Source: Maricaulis sp963976135
Lineage (GTDB): Bacteria; Pseudomonadota; Alphaproteobacteria; Caulobacterales; Maricaulaceae
Direction of reading: 5' to 3'
Assembly (NCBI RefSeq): GCF_963976135.1
Contig: NZ_CAXBKN010000030.1
Span: forward strand, 1 to 29,812
Length of the DNA stretch: 29,812 bases
Program-made: the position numbers and the translations under genes
Notes under the pieces: generated by a model
Told to the model about the DNA's origin: nothing
Database searches by the model: none
What the model saw: the letters and a program-made list of their open reading frames with translations, nothing else
In this document: piece by piece, positions 15,250 through 23,793 of the stretch
Position numbering within the stretch: position 1 is the stretch's first letter
Layout of the letters: each line of letters begins with the position of its first letter

Positions 15250-16398
15250 ATGAACAAGCTCGCCTCCGCCCACAATATCGATGACTTGCGCGCGCTCGCG
15301 GAAAAGCGCCTGCCGCGCATGGTCTTCGACTATATTGATGGCGGCGCCGATGATGAGGTTACGCTACGGGCCAATTGCTCGCGCTTTGACGCTTATGCGC
15401 TGAACTGGAAGGCGCTGGTCGATATCGCCAGTATCGACATGACGACGACCGTGATGGGCTCGCCCTGTGCGGCGCCGATCATCGTCACCCCGACGGCCGC
15501 CCAGCGCCTCTTCCATCCGCGTGGCGGCGAGACGGCCGTGGCCCGCGCCGCCGCGGCTCACGGGCTGATCTATTCCCTCTCCACGCTCGGCTCGACCTCG
15601 ATCGAAGCCATCGCGGCGGAAACCGACGGGCCGAAATGGTTCCAGGTCTATGTCTGGAAGGACCGCGCCATCGTCGAAGCCTCGCTCGAACGCGCGAAGG
15701 CTGCGGGCTTTACCGGCTTGATCCTGACCGTCGATGTGCCCGTTGCCGGCAATCGCGAGCGCGACCTGCGCAACAGCTTCACCGTCCCGCCCAAGATTAA
15801 TCCCGAAACCGTCGCCCAGGTACTGGCCCGCCCCGGCTATCTGTTCGACATGCTGACAACGCCGAAGATCACGCCAGCCAATTTCGCCGACAAGACGCCG
15901 GAAGGCGACGGAATCATGGGCTATATCAACCGCCAGTTTGACCGCACTGTCACCTGGGAAGATGCCCGCTGGATGAAACAGGTCTGGGGCGGACCCTTCG
16001 CGATCAAGGGCATTGTGCGGCCCGATGATGCCCGCCGCTGCGTCGATATCGGCGCCGATGCGGTGTGGATCTCCAATCATGGCGGCCGCCAGCTCGACGG
16101 CTCGACCGCGACGATCGATGCCCTGCCCGACATTGTCCATGCCGTAGACGGCCAGGCCGAGATCATACTTGATGGCGGCATCCGCCGCGGCACCGATATC
16201 ATCAAGGCGCTGGCGCTCGGCGCCCGCGCCGTGGCGATCGGCCGCCCCTATCTTTACGGCCTCGGTGCCGCCGGTGAAGCCGGTGTCCACCGCGCCCTCG
16301 AATTCCTCACCACCAGCCTGGAACGCGATCTGGCCCTGACCGGGGCGGCACGCCTGAGTGATCTGGGCCCGGACTTCGTTCGCCACCCGCCTCTCTGA
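15250..16398 (+). CDS. FMN-dependent alpha-hydroxy-acid dehydrogenase (LldD/MdlB family)
   Basis: The 382-residue flavoenzyme has the family landmarks: MVFDYIDGGADDEVTLRAN near the start, IIVTPTAAQRLFHPRGG (FMN region), WFQVYVWKDR, LILTVDVPVAGNRERDLRN, and the active-site segment SNHGGRQLDGS with the base histidine and the substrate-binding arginine. ILDGGIRRGTDIIKALALGA binds the FMN phosphate. Members oxidise L-lactate, (S)-mandelate or related 2-hydroxy acids to 2-oxo acids, usually passing electrons to quinone. The ATG at 15250 has AAGG eight bases upstream; the open frame reaches 15049, but that part lacks family residues. It stands 26 bp upstream of a ThDP enzyme gene, so the two form an operon. 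The ThDP neighbour favours a mandelate-like route over lactate use. Confidence 0.92.
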   Translation: MNKLASAHNIDDLRALAEKRLPRMVFDYIDGGADDEVTLRANCSRFDAYALNWKALVDIASIDMTTTVMGSPCAAPIIVTPTAAQRLFHPRGGETAVARAAAAHGLIYSLSTLGSTSIEAIAAETDGPKWFQVYVWKDRAIVEASLERAKAAGFTGLILTVDVPVAGNRERDLRNSFTVPPKINPETVAQVLARPGYLFDMLTTPKITPANFADKTPEGDGIMGYINRQFDRTVTWEDARWMKQVWGGPFAIKGIVRPDDARRCVDIGADAVWISNHGGRQLDGSTATIDALPDIVHAVDGQAEIILDGGIRRGTDIIKALALGARAVAIGRPYLYGLGAAGEAGVHRALEFLTTSLERDLALTGAARLSDLGPDFVRHPPL

Positions 16399-16424
16399 CC
16401 CTCCTCACAGGAAAGAACGCCATC

Positions 16425-17975
16425 ATGTTCGCAGCCGAAAGCCTGGTCCGGACCCTGATCAATCAGGGCGTCGAAGTCTGTTTCACCAATCCCGGCACGT
16501 CGGAAATGCACATGGTTGCGGCCCTCGACCGGGTCGAGGGCATGAAATCCGTGCTGTGCCTGTTTGAAGGTGTCGCGACGGGAGCCGCCGATGGTTATGC
16601 CCGCATGGCCGGAAAGCCGGCCTGCACCCTGCTGCATCTCGGCCCCGGCGTCGGCAATGGCCTCGCCAATCTTCACAATGCGCGGCGCGCCTTCGCGCCA
16701 GTCGTCAATATCGTCGGCGATCATGCCGTGGCGCATGCCGGGCTCGATGCACCGCTGACCAGCGATGTCGCCGGCGTCTGCGCGCCGATGTCGCGCTGGG
16801 TCGGCAAGGTTAATCTCGCATCCGAAGTATCAACCATGGCGGTAGAAGCTGTGCGCCAGTCCTACGGGCCCGAACGCGGTGTGGCCAGCCTTATCCTGCC
16901 GGCTGATTGCGCCTGGTCCGACCAGGAACCCGATGTAATCGAAGCGGTCACCCTGCCGCCTTTGCGCCCGGTTGACGATTCCGCCATCGACGCTGCGGCG
17001 AATGCCCTGCAGGCCGCGAAATCGCCCATCCTGTTTCTCGGCAATGAGGCCTGTCTGGAAGGCGGGCTCCAGGCCGCCGCGCGGATCGCTGCCGCAAGCG
17101 GCGCGCGACTCTTCATGGACACATTCGTCCCCCGCATCGCGCGCGGCCATGGCCGCCCCTCCCCGAAGCGCCTGAGCTATCTCGGCGGCGAGGCCATCCA
17201 GGAACTGGCCGATTGCGACCTTTTGCTGATTGCCGGGACCAAATCACCGGTCGCCTTCTTTGCCTATCCCGGAGAGCGCGGCGAATTTGCTCCCGAAGGC
17301 GCGCAAACCCTTACACTGGGTGGCCCGGCCGACGATATCATCGCCGCGATGGGGGCGCTGGCAGACCGCCTCGGGCCGGCGAAAGCCGTACCGGCACCGG
17401 AACGGTCGCAAATGCCGAAAATCTTCCCGGACGAGCCCCTCAATCCCGGCTATGTCGGCATCTCCATGGCGCGCCACATGCCGGAGAATTCCATCCTGTG
17501 CGACGACGCCACCACATCGGGAATGGGCGTATTTCCCTGGACGGATAACGGGCCGAAGCATGACTGGCTCTGCCTGACCGGCGGCGCGATCGGTGCCGGC
17601 ATGCCGCAGGCGGTCGGTGCAGCGCTGGCCTGTCCGGAGCGCCAGGTCTTTGCCCTGTGCGGTGACGGTGCCGCCGCCTATACCCTGCAGGCCCTGTGGA
17701 CGCAGGCGCGCGAAAAGCTGAACGTCATCAATATCGTCTTCGCCAATCATTCCTATCTGGTGTTGAACTTTGAACTGGCCCGCGTCGGCGCCGGCGAGCC
17801 GGGGCCGTCGGCCCAGCAAATGCTTTCGCTGGACAATCCGAAAATGGACTGGGTCAAGCTGGCTGAAGGTTTTGGCGTCCCCGGGGTTCGCGCGCGAACC
17901 GCCGGTGAATTCGATACCGCCCTGGCCGCCGCCATCAAGGCTGGCGGACCGCAATTGATCGTCGCTGAAATCTGA
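16425..17975 (+). CDS. ThDP-dependent decarboxylase/acetolactate synthase-like enzyme
   Basis: The 516-residue enzyme has the three-domain fold of the acetolactate synthase and benzoylformate decarboxylase superfamily. The catalytic Glu48 lies in LCLFEGVATGAADGYARM, and the ThDP/Mg motif runs from CGDGAAAYTLQALW to FANHSY near residues 415-445. Compared with benzoylformate decarboxylase (BFDC), the pocket residues Ser26 (TNPGTSE) and His71 (TLLHLGPG) match BFDC Ser26 and His70. BFDC His281 is replaced by Phe in SPVAFFAYPG. The partner gene upstream makes 2-oxo acids, so this enzyme probably decarboxylates or condenses the product. Many homologues are annotated only as 'acetolactate synthase large subunit', but no regulatory small subunit is near. 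The substrate is unknown. Confidence 0.88.
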   Translation: MFAAESLVRTLINQGVEVCFTNPGTSEMHMVAALDRVEGMKSVLCLFEGVATGAADGYARMAGKPACTLLHLGPGVGNGLANLHNARRAFAPVVNIVGDHAVAHAGLDAPLTSDVAGVCAPMSRWVGKVNLASEVSTMAVEAVRQSYGPERGVASLILPADCAWSDQEPDVIEAVTLPPLRPVDDSAIDAAANALQAAKSPILFLGNEACLEGGLQAAARIAAASGARLFMDTFVPRIARGHGRPSPKRLSYLGGEAIQELADCDLLLIAGTKSPVAFFAYPGERGEFAPEGAQTLTLGGPADDIIAAMGALADRLGPAKAVPAPERSQMPKIFPDEPLNPGYVGISMARHMPENSILCDDATTSGMGVFPWTDNGPKHDWLCLTGGAIGAGMPQAVGAALACPERQVFALCGDGAAAYTLQALWTQAREKLNVINIVFANHSYLVLNFELARVGAGEPGPSAQQMLSLDNPKMDWVKLAEGFGVPGVRARTAGEFDTALAAAIKAGGPQLIVAEI

Positions 17976-17987
17976 TTGGCGCTGGCG

Positions 17988-19775
17988 CTATCGCCTGCCG
18001 CCGGAGGCCCGGCGCAGAGGCTCCCCCGGAGGACGTCCGAGCTGACGCGCCAGGGTCTGACGCAAGTCGGCGACCCCGATTGGCTTGCTGATATAGTCGC
18101 AGAAACCGGCCTGGGAGAGCTCGCGCCTGTCCTTGTCCGAAGTCAGCGCGGTGGCGGCGATCACCGGGACCGCGGCCGTCGCCGGATTGGCCTGCAGCCG
18201 GTCAATCGTCATGAAGCCGTCCATTTCCGGCATCTGGATATCCATCAGAATAAGGTCATAGGATTTCGACCCGGCCATCGCGATCGCTTCGGCGCCACTT
18301 CCGGCGCAATCGATATCAACATGCTCGCCGACCACCGACTGTCCAAGCATCGCCGCTAGAACCAGCTGGTTGGTCTTGACGTCATCGACCGCGAGGATCG
18401 AGACAGGCCTGCCGGCTTGCACCGCCGGAACCATGATCTCGGCAGGGACGGATTTTGCGCCATTGCTGGGCCAGCAGCGAAGCGAAAGGGTAAAGCGCGA
18501 GCCAATACCGGCCTGGCTTTCAACGCTCATCCGGCCCCCCAGGCGGTCCGCCAGCTTGCGGCAGATCGCCAGTCCCAGCCCGGTGCCTCCATATTTGCGG
18601 GTCGTCGAGCTGTCGGCCTGGCTGAAGGCATTGAAAATGGTCGCCTGCTTGTCCTCGGCAATGCCCTCGCCGCTATCGCTGACCGTCAGGACAGTCTCGA
18701 CACGGCCATCGGCCTCGGCGGGGCGTTGCGACAGCTCGACCGTGATTTGCCCGCCGCTGGTAAACTTCACCGCATTTCCAAGGAGATTATTGAGGATCTG
18801 GCGGATGCGCAGCGCATCGCTGATCAGGAGCGGCGCAACGATATCGTGCTCGGCAAAGTCGAGCGTCAGCCCCTTGGCTTCCGCCTGCAGACGCCAGTGC
18901 CCGGTGACACTTGCCGCCAGGGCAATGATATCGAGTTCAATCGCATCATACTCCATAGCGCCGGCTTCGATTTTCGACAGATCGAGAATATCATTGAGCA
19001 ATTCCAGCAGGTTTTCGCCGGATTCATTGATCACGGCGAGGCCTTGGGCTTGGCGTTCGGTCAGCCCGGCATCGCCCTGCAGAACCCGCGTCATGCCCAG
19101 AACGCCGTTCAATGGCGTGCGGACCTCATGACTCATCGTCGCTAGAAACTCGGATTTTGACAGATTGGCGGCCTCGGCCGCGGCCAGCGCGAGCTGTAGC
19201 CGTGCATTGGCGTCCTCGAGATCCGCGTTGGCCGTATGCATGGCCGAACGAAATGTCGACCCCAGGAAGACAACCCACAATGTGGCAAAGCCGGTAACAA
19301 TTGCCAGCACCGCCACCAGATCGGGCGGAATCAGCTCAAACGCCGTGCCGGCCAGACGCTGGCTGGCGAACACGACCATGGCCAGAAGCACGACAAAAAT
19401 CGCCCCCGCTGCCGCGACGGCACGCGCGCCCCAGGCGACATAGACTCCCAAGGCGATGCCCGGCAGATAGATCATCGCTGGCGGAAACCCGCCCCGATTG
19501 CCCCAGACTGCGCCCAGCAGGGTCAGGATGGTCGCGGCCAGGACAAGCGCTATGGTCAGATTCGGCCGGCGGAGCTTCAAACCGGCCAGTCCAATCACCG
19601 CAAACACGAGACCGGAGGTCAGTCCGAGCACAGCCATGCCAGGACGGCCCTCGCCCGAAAGGACGAGAACGGCAACATTGATCAGGGCGGTGGCGACCAT
19701 GATGGCGGTAAACGCCAATGCGACGCGATACCGGATCGAGCGATCGAAGCCGGTATCGGCATCGACGCCGATCAT
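17988..19775 (-). CDS. Hybrid sensor histidine kinase with receiver domain
   Basis: The protein has about six membrane segments, a short coiled coil (HTANADLEDANARLQLALAA), a HisKA domain with the phospho-site in MSHEVRTPLNG, and an HATPase domain. The ATPase boxes are LLGNAVKFT, DSGEGIAEDKQ and GGTGLGLAIC. A C-terminal receiver domain has the acceptor Asp in LILMDIQMPEMDG and the conserved Lys in YISKPIG. There is no HAMP, PAS or Hpt domain, so the signal is probably sensed by the membrane part. The start is unclear. The ATG at 19775 precedes the first helix but lacks a ribosome-binding site; the frame reaches a TTG at 19838; the strong AAGGGAG nearby precedes only an in-frame ATT at 19799. 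The gene ends 12 bp from the convergent ThDP gene. No cognate regulator is adjacent. Confidence 0.92.
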   Translation of the reverse strand: MIGVDADTGFDRSIRYRVALAFTAIMVATALINVAVLVLSGEGRPGMAVLGLTSGLVFAVIGLAGLKLRRPNLTIALVLAATILTLLGAVWGNRGGFPPAMIYLPGIALGVYVAWGARAVAAAGAIFVVLLAMVVFASQRLAGTAFELIPPDLVAVLAIVTGFATLWVVFLGSTFRSAMHTANADLEDANARLQLALAAAEAANLSKSEFLATMSHEVRTPLNGVLGMTRVLQGDAGLTERQAQGLAVINESGENLLELLNDILDLSKIEAGAMEYDAIELDIIALAASVTGHWRLQAEAKGLTLDFAEHDIVAPLLISDALRIRQILNNLLGNAVKFTSGGQITVELSQRPAEADGRVETVLTVSDSGEGIAEDKQATIFNAFSQADSSTTRKYGGTGLGLAICRKLADRLGGRMSVESQAGIGSRFTLSLRCWPSNGAKSVPAEIMVPAVQAGRPVSILAVDDVKTNQLVLAAMLGQSVVGEHVDIDCAGSGAEAIAMAGSKSYDLILMDIQMPEMDGFMTIDRLQANPATAAVPVIAATALTSDKDRRELSQAGFCDYISKPIGVADLRQTLARQLGRPPGEPLRRASGGRR

Positions 19776-19976
19776 CCTGTCGAGGCGTTTCCAAAGAATG
19801 GCTAAATTCTCCCTTGTAGAGGAATGATAAAGCCCCAAGAGCCGTTAAATTTCGATGAGTTGAATTTTTCATGAGTCGCGCAGGCATGGTGTTGGACAGT
19901 TCCGGCCCGGCGGCAGCCAATATCACGCGCGCGATTGTGGTTGCCCCCCGGATCGTGCCAAACGGGACCGGTGCCC

Positions 19977-19996
19977 GGCCCCATCCAGATGGGGCC
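19977..19996 (+). repeat. Perfect hairpin in the MFS transporter leader
   Basis: GGCCCCATC and GATGGGGCC (19977-19985 and 19988-19996) form a 9-bp perfect stem with a 2-base loop, 51 bp upstream of the transporter start. There is no T-run, so it is more likely an mRNA leader structure or operator than a terminator. Confidence 0.4.
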
Positions 19997-20047
19997 GTTC
20001 CCGGGGCGGCCGGGATCCCGAACGACGCACGTAAGGAGCCTATCGCG

Positions 20048-21340
20048 ATGACTGCACCCGGCGATGACAGAAATCTGATCGACGAATACCGCAATATCGC
20101 CGCGATCGTTGCAGCGCTGGCGCTCCTGCAGGCAGCCACAGGTGCCATTTCTGTGGTCGGCCCCCTGACCCTGATTGCCCAGGGCGCCTCGACCTGGACA
20201 ATTGGCGCCATCGCCTCAAGCTACGCCCTTGGCTTCGTCGTCGGCGCCCGACTCGCGCCGGCGGAAATCCGGCAGATCGGCCACATCCGTGCGTTCGCGG
20301 CCTTCGCCGCCGGCGGCTCTCTCGCCGCAGCCGCCCTCTATATCAGCCCTCACCCGGCCTGGTGGATGCTGATGCAGGCCCTGATCGGCCTGTGTGCGGC
20401 CGGACTTCTGGCCTCCGGTGAAAGCTGGATTGCCGGCGCCGCCCCCGCCGCGCGCCGCGGCGCCGTGCTTGGCTTTTATCTGGTAACCTCGAAGCTGGGC
20501 TTCATGGCCGGCCCCTTCCTCGCCGCCTTTGCCAGCCCTGGCAGCGCCGCCGCCTTTCTGATCGTCAGCGCCTTGTTCACCGCAAGCCTGATCCCGGTCT
20601 CGGCCACGCGCCGGGCCGAGCCGGCGCCTCCCAGCGCCGAGCCCTTCGGACCCATGCGGCTCTGGGAGACGGCGCCCTCGGCCGTGATTGCCGCCTTCAT
20701 TGCCGGTATCGTCAATGGTGCTGTCTTGCAGCTTTACGCCGTCTTCGTCACCGATCTGACGCCGGATTCGGCGACCGCCGTGTCAGCGGTCTTCAATGCG
20801 GCGATGATTGGCGGAGCCGTCCTGTCACAATGGCCGGCCGGTATCGTCTCCGACCATATTGATCGACGCGTCGTGATCGCCGTACTCGCAGCGGTCAGTG
20901 GCCTCGCGGCCGGCCTGCTTGCCCTGTTCGGGATGCAATTGGCTCTGCCCGCCGTCTTCGCACTGGCCGCGATCTGGGGTGCCGGATCGCTTTCCTTCTA
21001 CGGTGTTGCCGTCGCCCATGCCGCCGACCGCGCCGAGCCCGGTCAGGCGGCCAATATGATGTCCGGAATACTGATGCTCTGGGCCACCGGCTCCATGCTC
21101 GGCCCGGTCCTGGCGGGCGGCGTGATGAGCCTGACGGGCGTGAGCGGTCTCTTCATGTTCGCCGCTGTCGGCCTGTTCGTGCTCACACTTGCCATGCTCT
21201 ACCGCCGCGCCGGTACACGTCAGGTGCCCGATATCGACAAGGGCGAGTTTGCCCCGAGCGCCGCGACCAGCATGTCGGCCCCTGATCTCAACCCGATGAG
21301 CGCCGAGGATGAGGCCGAGACCGAGACCAATCCATCCTGA
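20048..21340 (+). CDS. MFS transporter, YcaD-like, 12 membrane segments
   Basis: The 430-residue protein has 12 predicted membrane helices in two halves separated by a soluble loop around residue 200 (TRRAEPAPPSAEPFGPMRLW). The first helices carry SSYALGFVVGARLAPAEIRQ, similar to the loop 2-3 motif of MFS carriers, and a second-half counterpart is seen at SQWPAGIVSDHIDRRVVI. This layout recalls the YcaD-like uptake/efflux branch; the substrate cannot be told. The ATG at 20048 has AAGGAG nine bases upstream. The frame runs back to 19871, but that extension is charged and of low complexity. The C-terminal tail is acidic (EDEAETETN). The gene is divergent from the hybrid kinase. Confidence 0.88.
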   Translation: MTAPGDDRNLIDEYRNIAAIVAALALLQAATGAISVVGPLTLIAQGASTWTIGAIASSYALGFVVGARLAPAEIRQIGHIRAFAAFAAGGSLAAAALYISPHPAWWMLMQALIGLCAAGLLASGESWIAGAAPAARRGAVLGFYLVTSKLGFMAGPFLAAFASPGSAAAFLIVSALFTASLIPVSATRRAEPAPPSAEPFGPMRLWETAPSAVIAAFIAGIVNGAVLQLYAVFVTDLTPDSATAVSAVFNAAMIGGAVLSQWPAGIVSDHIDRRVVIAVLAAVSGLAAGLLALFGMQLALPAVFALAAIWGAGSLSFYGVAVAHAADRAEPGQAANMMSGILMLWATGSMLGPVLAGGVMSLTGVSGLFMFAAVGLFVLTLAMLYRRAGTRQVPDIDKGEFAPSAATSMSAPDLNPMSAEDEAETETNPS

Positions 21341-21399
21341 TCGGGCGGGTCAGCCTGCAGGGCGGGCCACACCTCTGTGACAAGCGGGGCATTATGCTA

Positions 21400-21620
21400 G
21401 GTTCTCCTGAAAGCAAATGAAAACATACACTAACGGTCGACTGAAAAACGCCACGGAATGATAAATCGAGATCGCAGAGCACCCACCGAATTCATAAATA
21501 GAATTTGAATAACCTCCGGAATTATTTCCCGACTTTCCGGCGTAGATTATTTTAAACGCACCTGCATCTCTTGCTTTTTCTCGTAATTTCTTTATTTGAT
21601 CGCACTGAATTTCCACTCAA
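21400..21620. other. AT-rich island in the 21341-21663 intergenic gap
   Basis: This stretch is visibly richer in A and T than everything around it, with words such as AATTCATAAATAGAATTTGA and TTATTTTAAACG. It contains an inverted repeat CCGGAA/TTCCGG (21516-21521, 21535-21540). A minus-strand frame of 74 codons (21392-21616, GTG start) reads without bias toward this genome's codons, and I do not recognise it. The DJ-1-like gene's promoter must lie here. I see no tRNA or known RNA in it. Confidence 0.5.
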
Positions 21621-21663
21621 TCCACCCACCGGACTCAATCGTCACGAGGAGACTGACCCCCCT

Positions 21664-22185
21664 ATGAATCATGGCCAACGCCCCAACCGCATCGCCGCTT
21701 TCGCCGCCGAAAAAGTCAATATCCAGCAATTGCAGGACGCTTCCGAGACCTTCGGCCGCCATAACCGGCGCCTGACCCTGGTCTCCGACCAGCAAGCCGC
21801 ACTTCGTGGCTATAACGGACCGTCCGAACTCAATTTCGCGATCACCGAGACGACGGCTGAAATGGATGCGGGCGATTATGAAGCGCTGGTCCTGCTTGAA
21901 GGAGCCCTGCTGCTCGACGCCAGCGCCCACGCGCTGATCAAGCTTTTCCTGGCCGCCGACAAGCCGGTCATCGCCCTGGCCGGCAGCGCCAGCCTTTTGT
22001 CCGCTCACACCAAGACCGCGATCGACGCGCCGGAATCGGCCGCGGCCATCCTCGGCGGCAATCTCTACGTCAATGCCGATGAGGATTGCGATCTCAAGAT
22101 CGTCGAAGCTATTGCCAAGCATTTGCTGGCAACCAATGGCGGTGCCGCACCGGAAACCAAGCGCCGCGCCGGCGGCCGCTACTAG
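21664..22185 (+). CDS. Stand-alone DJ-1/PfpI-like domain of the catalase C-terminal type
   Basis: The 173-residue protein is one Rossmann-like GATase1 domain. The usual nucleophile motif (A-I-C-H-G in PfpI) is replaced: KPVIALAGSASLL aligns with KPIALAGDARKF of the C-terminal domain of large-subunit catalases such as KatE. The catalytic Cys position is Ala. The end (NADEDCDLKIVEAIAKHLL) also matches that domain's last helix. This suggests a free-standing, non-proteolytic relative of the catalase domain, perhaps a redox or structural role. The ATG at 21664 follows GAGGAG, 12 bases away. No catalase gene is nearby. The C-terminus (APETKRRAGGRY) is basic. Whether it came from a catalase is inference from motifs. 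Confidence 0.65.
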   Translation: MNHGQRPNRIAAFAAEKVNIQQLQDASETFGRHNRRLTLVSDQQAALRGYNGPSELNFAITETTAEMDAGDYEALVLLEGALLLDASAHALIKLFLAADKPVIALAGSASLLSAHTKTAIDAPESAAAILGGNLYVNADEDCDLKIVEAIAKHLLATNGGAAPETKRRAGGRY

Positions 22186-22208
22186 CACACGCCGTCACTT
22201 TGATTCGA

Positions 22209-22257
22209 CCGGAGGCCCGCCCGCCCCTCATGCCTGAGGACGGGGGCGGGCCTCCGG
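22209..22257 (+). terminator. Terminator-like hairpin after the DJ-1-like gene
   Basis: A 14-bp perfect GC stem (22209-22222 with 22244-22257) encloses a second small stem CCTCA/TGAGG (22226-22230, 22235-22239). It lies 24 bp after the stop. It is followed by CGTTTCGG, a weak T-run, so termination is probable but not textbook. It separates this gene from the PepSY gene. Confidence 0.6.
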
Positions 22258-22381
22258 CGTTTCGGCCCCGATCATCCGGCGATCGCGGGCCTGTCAATAT
22301 TCAGCCCTGCCCGACAAGCTTGCGACTGAATTTTGATCGCGGCACGTATAGACTCCGATAACCGCATCACCGGAGCCGAGC

Positions 22382-23530
22382 TTGTCCTTTCGCCGTATCG
22401 TTTTCTGGTCCCATCTCAGCGTCGGCGTCACCGCCGGTCTGATCATCTTCCTGTTGTCGATCACCGGCGTCTTGCTGACCTATGAGCGGCAAATTCTGGG
22501 AATGGCCGAAGCCCGGTTGAGCCCGGCCTCGATGAGCGGCGAACAGATGACAGCGGACGAGCTGGCCCTGATGGCCGGCGAAATCGCGGGCCAGGCGAGA
22601 CTTTCCCTTGTCTACCACCGCGATCCGGCCCGCCCAGTCGAGCTCAATGCCGGTCGCGGACGCACAACGCTGATCGATCCCTATAGTGGCGAAACAATCG
22701 AAAGCGCCGCAGGCCCGGCACGCGACTTCTTCGGCGCCGTCACCAGCCTGCATCGCTATCTGGCGCTGAGCGGCGAGTCTCGCGCGACCGGCAAGGCGGT
22801 CACCGGAGCAGCCAATCTCGCCTTCTTCTTTATCCTGGTCAGCGGCGTCTATCTGTGGTGGCCCAGGGCGTGGCGCTGGTCATTCGTCAAACTCAATCTC
22901 TTGTTTCGCGGCAATTTGCCCAGCGCCAAGGCGCGCGATTACAACTGGCATCATGTCTTCGGCATCTGGGCCCTGATACCGCTGCTCGCCGTGGTGATTT
23001 CCGGCGTGGTGATCTCCTACCCCTGGGCGGCGAGCCTGGTGGAACGCGCCTATGGCGACGGCCCCGCCGCCCTGGCGGTGTCGGCCGATGGCGATGATGC
23101 CGATGCCTCCGGCCAGAACATGGCCGCATCCGGCCCGACTGCAGAGCTGCAGGCCATGCTCGAGGCCGCCCGGCAGGTCGACCCGGATTGGCGCACCATT
23201 GCCATCGCCCTGCCGGAGACGCCCCGGGCACCGCTGGTCGAACTGACCATCGATACCGGCAATGGCGCGCAATTTGACCGCAAACGCCTGCTCACCTTTG
23301 ATTACCGCGATGGCAGCCTGCTGACCGATGTCATGACGGCTCAAACCCAGACACCGGCCCGCCGGGCCCGGATCTATCTGCGCTTCCTGCATACTGGCGA
23401 AGTCTATGGCTGGTGGGGACAAACCCTCGCCGGGCTGGGCTCTCTGGCCGCCCTCTTCCTGGTCTGGACCGGGCTCGCCCTCGCCTGGCGGCGGCTGGTC
23501 ATGCCGGCATGGCACCGGCGTGGGCAGTAG
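22382..23530 (+). CDS. PepSY-associated transmembrane protein
   Basis: The 382-residue membrane protein has the PepSY_TM layout. A first helix with HLSVGVTAGLIIFLLSITGV is followed by a periplasmic PepSY-like region (about 45-110, TLIDPYSGETI). A helix pair comes next with SLHRYLALSGESR and FFFILVSGVYLWWPRAW, then YNWHHVFGIWALIPLLAVVI, a second periplasmic region, and a final helix around GSLAALFLVWTGLAL. Conserved histidines in helices 1, 2 and 3 are present. Relatives often accompany TonB receptors and act in iron or haem uptake, perhaps as ferric reductases; no receptor is in this window. The start is TTG at 22382 with GGAG six bases before it; the N-terminus SFRRIVFWSHL fits the family. 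Confidence 0.9.
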   Translation: MSFRRIVFWSHLSVGVTAGLIIFLLSITGVLLTYERQILGMAEARLSPASMSGEQMTADELALMAGEIAGQARLSLVYHRDPARPVELNAGRGRTTLIDPYSGETIESAAGPARDFFGAVTSLHRYLALSGESRATGKAVTGAANLAFFFILVSGVYLWWPRAWRWSFVKLNLLFRGNLPSAKARDYNWHHVFGIWALIPLLAVVISGVVISYPWAASLVERAYGDGPAALAVSADGDDADASGQNMAASGPTAELQAMLEAARQVDPDWRTIAIALPETPRAPLVELTIDTGNGAQFDRKRLLTFDYRDGSLLTDVMTAQTQTPARRARIYLRFLHTGEVYGWWGQTLAGLGSLAALFLVWTGLALAWRRLVMPAWHRRGQ

Positions 23531-23617
23531 ACAGGGCGGAGGGCCACCAGGGCGGGCGAATTTTCGCCTCGTTTCGAATCCATAGTCCGCCGCTCGCCCG
23601 ACCACACCGGAGTCTCC

Positions 23618-23776
23618 ATGGACGTCCTACGCATCCTTCTCTCGATCCTCATCCCGCCACTCGGCGTATTTTTGCAGGTCGGGATTGGTCTACAATTCTG
23701 GATCAATATACTGCTGACCCTGCTCGGCTATGTCCCCGGTGTGCTTCACGCCGTGTGGATTATCGCCAGACGCTAG
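23618..23776 (+). CDS. YqaE/Pmp3 family small membrane protein
   Basis: This 52-residue protein has two helices: ILLSILIPPLGVFLQVGIG and WINILLTLLGYVPGVLHAVW. The double-proline PPLGVFLQVG motif, the central F-W-I-N and the ending LLGYVPGVLHAVWII are the Pmp3/YqaE (UPF0057) signature. Members are stress-induced inner-membrane proteolipids that affect membrane potential or ion leak in yeast and plants; the bacterial role is less clear. The ATG at 23618 has GGAG five bases upstream. It is 87 bp downstream of the PepSY gene and 17 bp upstream of the DUF4112 gene, so the three may be co-transcribed. Confidence 0.9.
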   Translation: MDVLRILLSILIPPLGVFLQVGIGLQFWINILLTLLGYVPGVLHAVWIIARR

Positions 23777-23793
23777 GATGCGGACGCTGATTG

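Noticed and set aside
21392..21616. 74-codon minus frame in the AT-rich island as a real gene
   Set aside because: Only a GTG start with a weak site, no recognisable product, and codon use unlike the genome; kept as an observation only.
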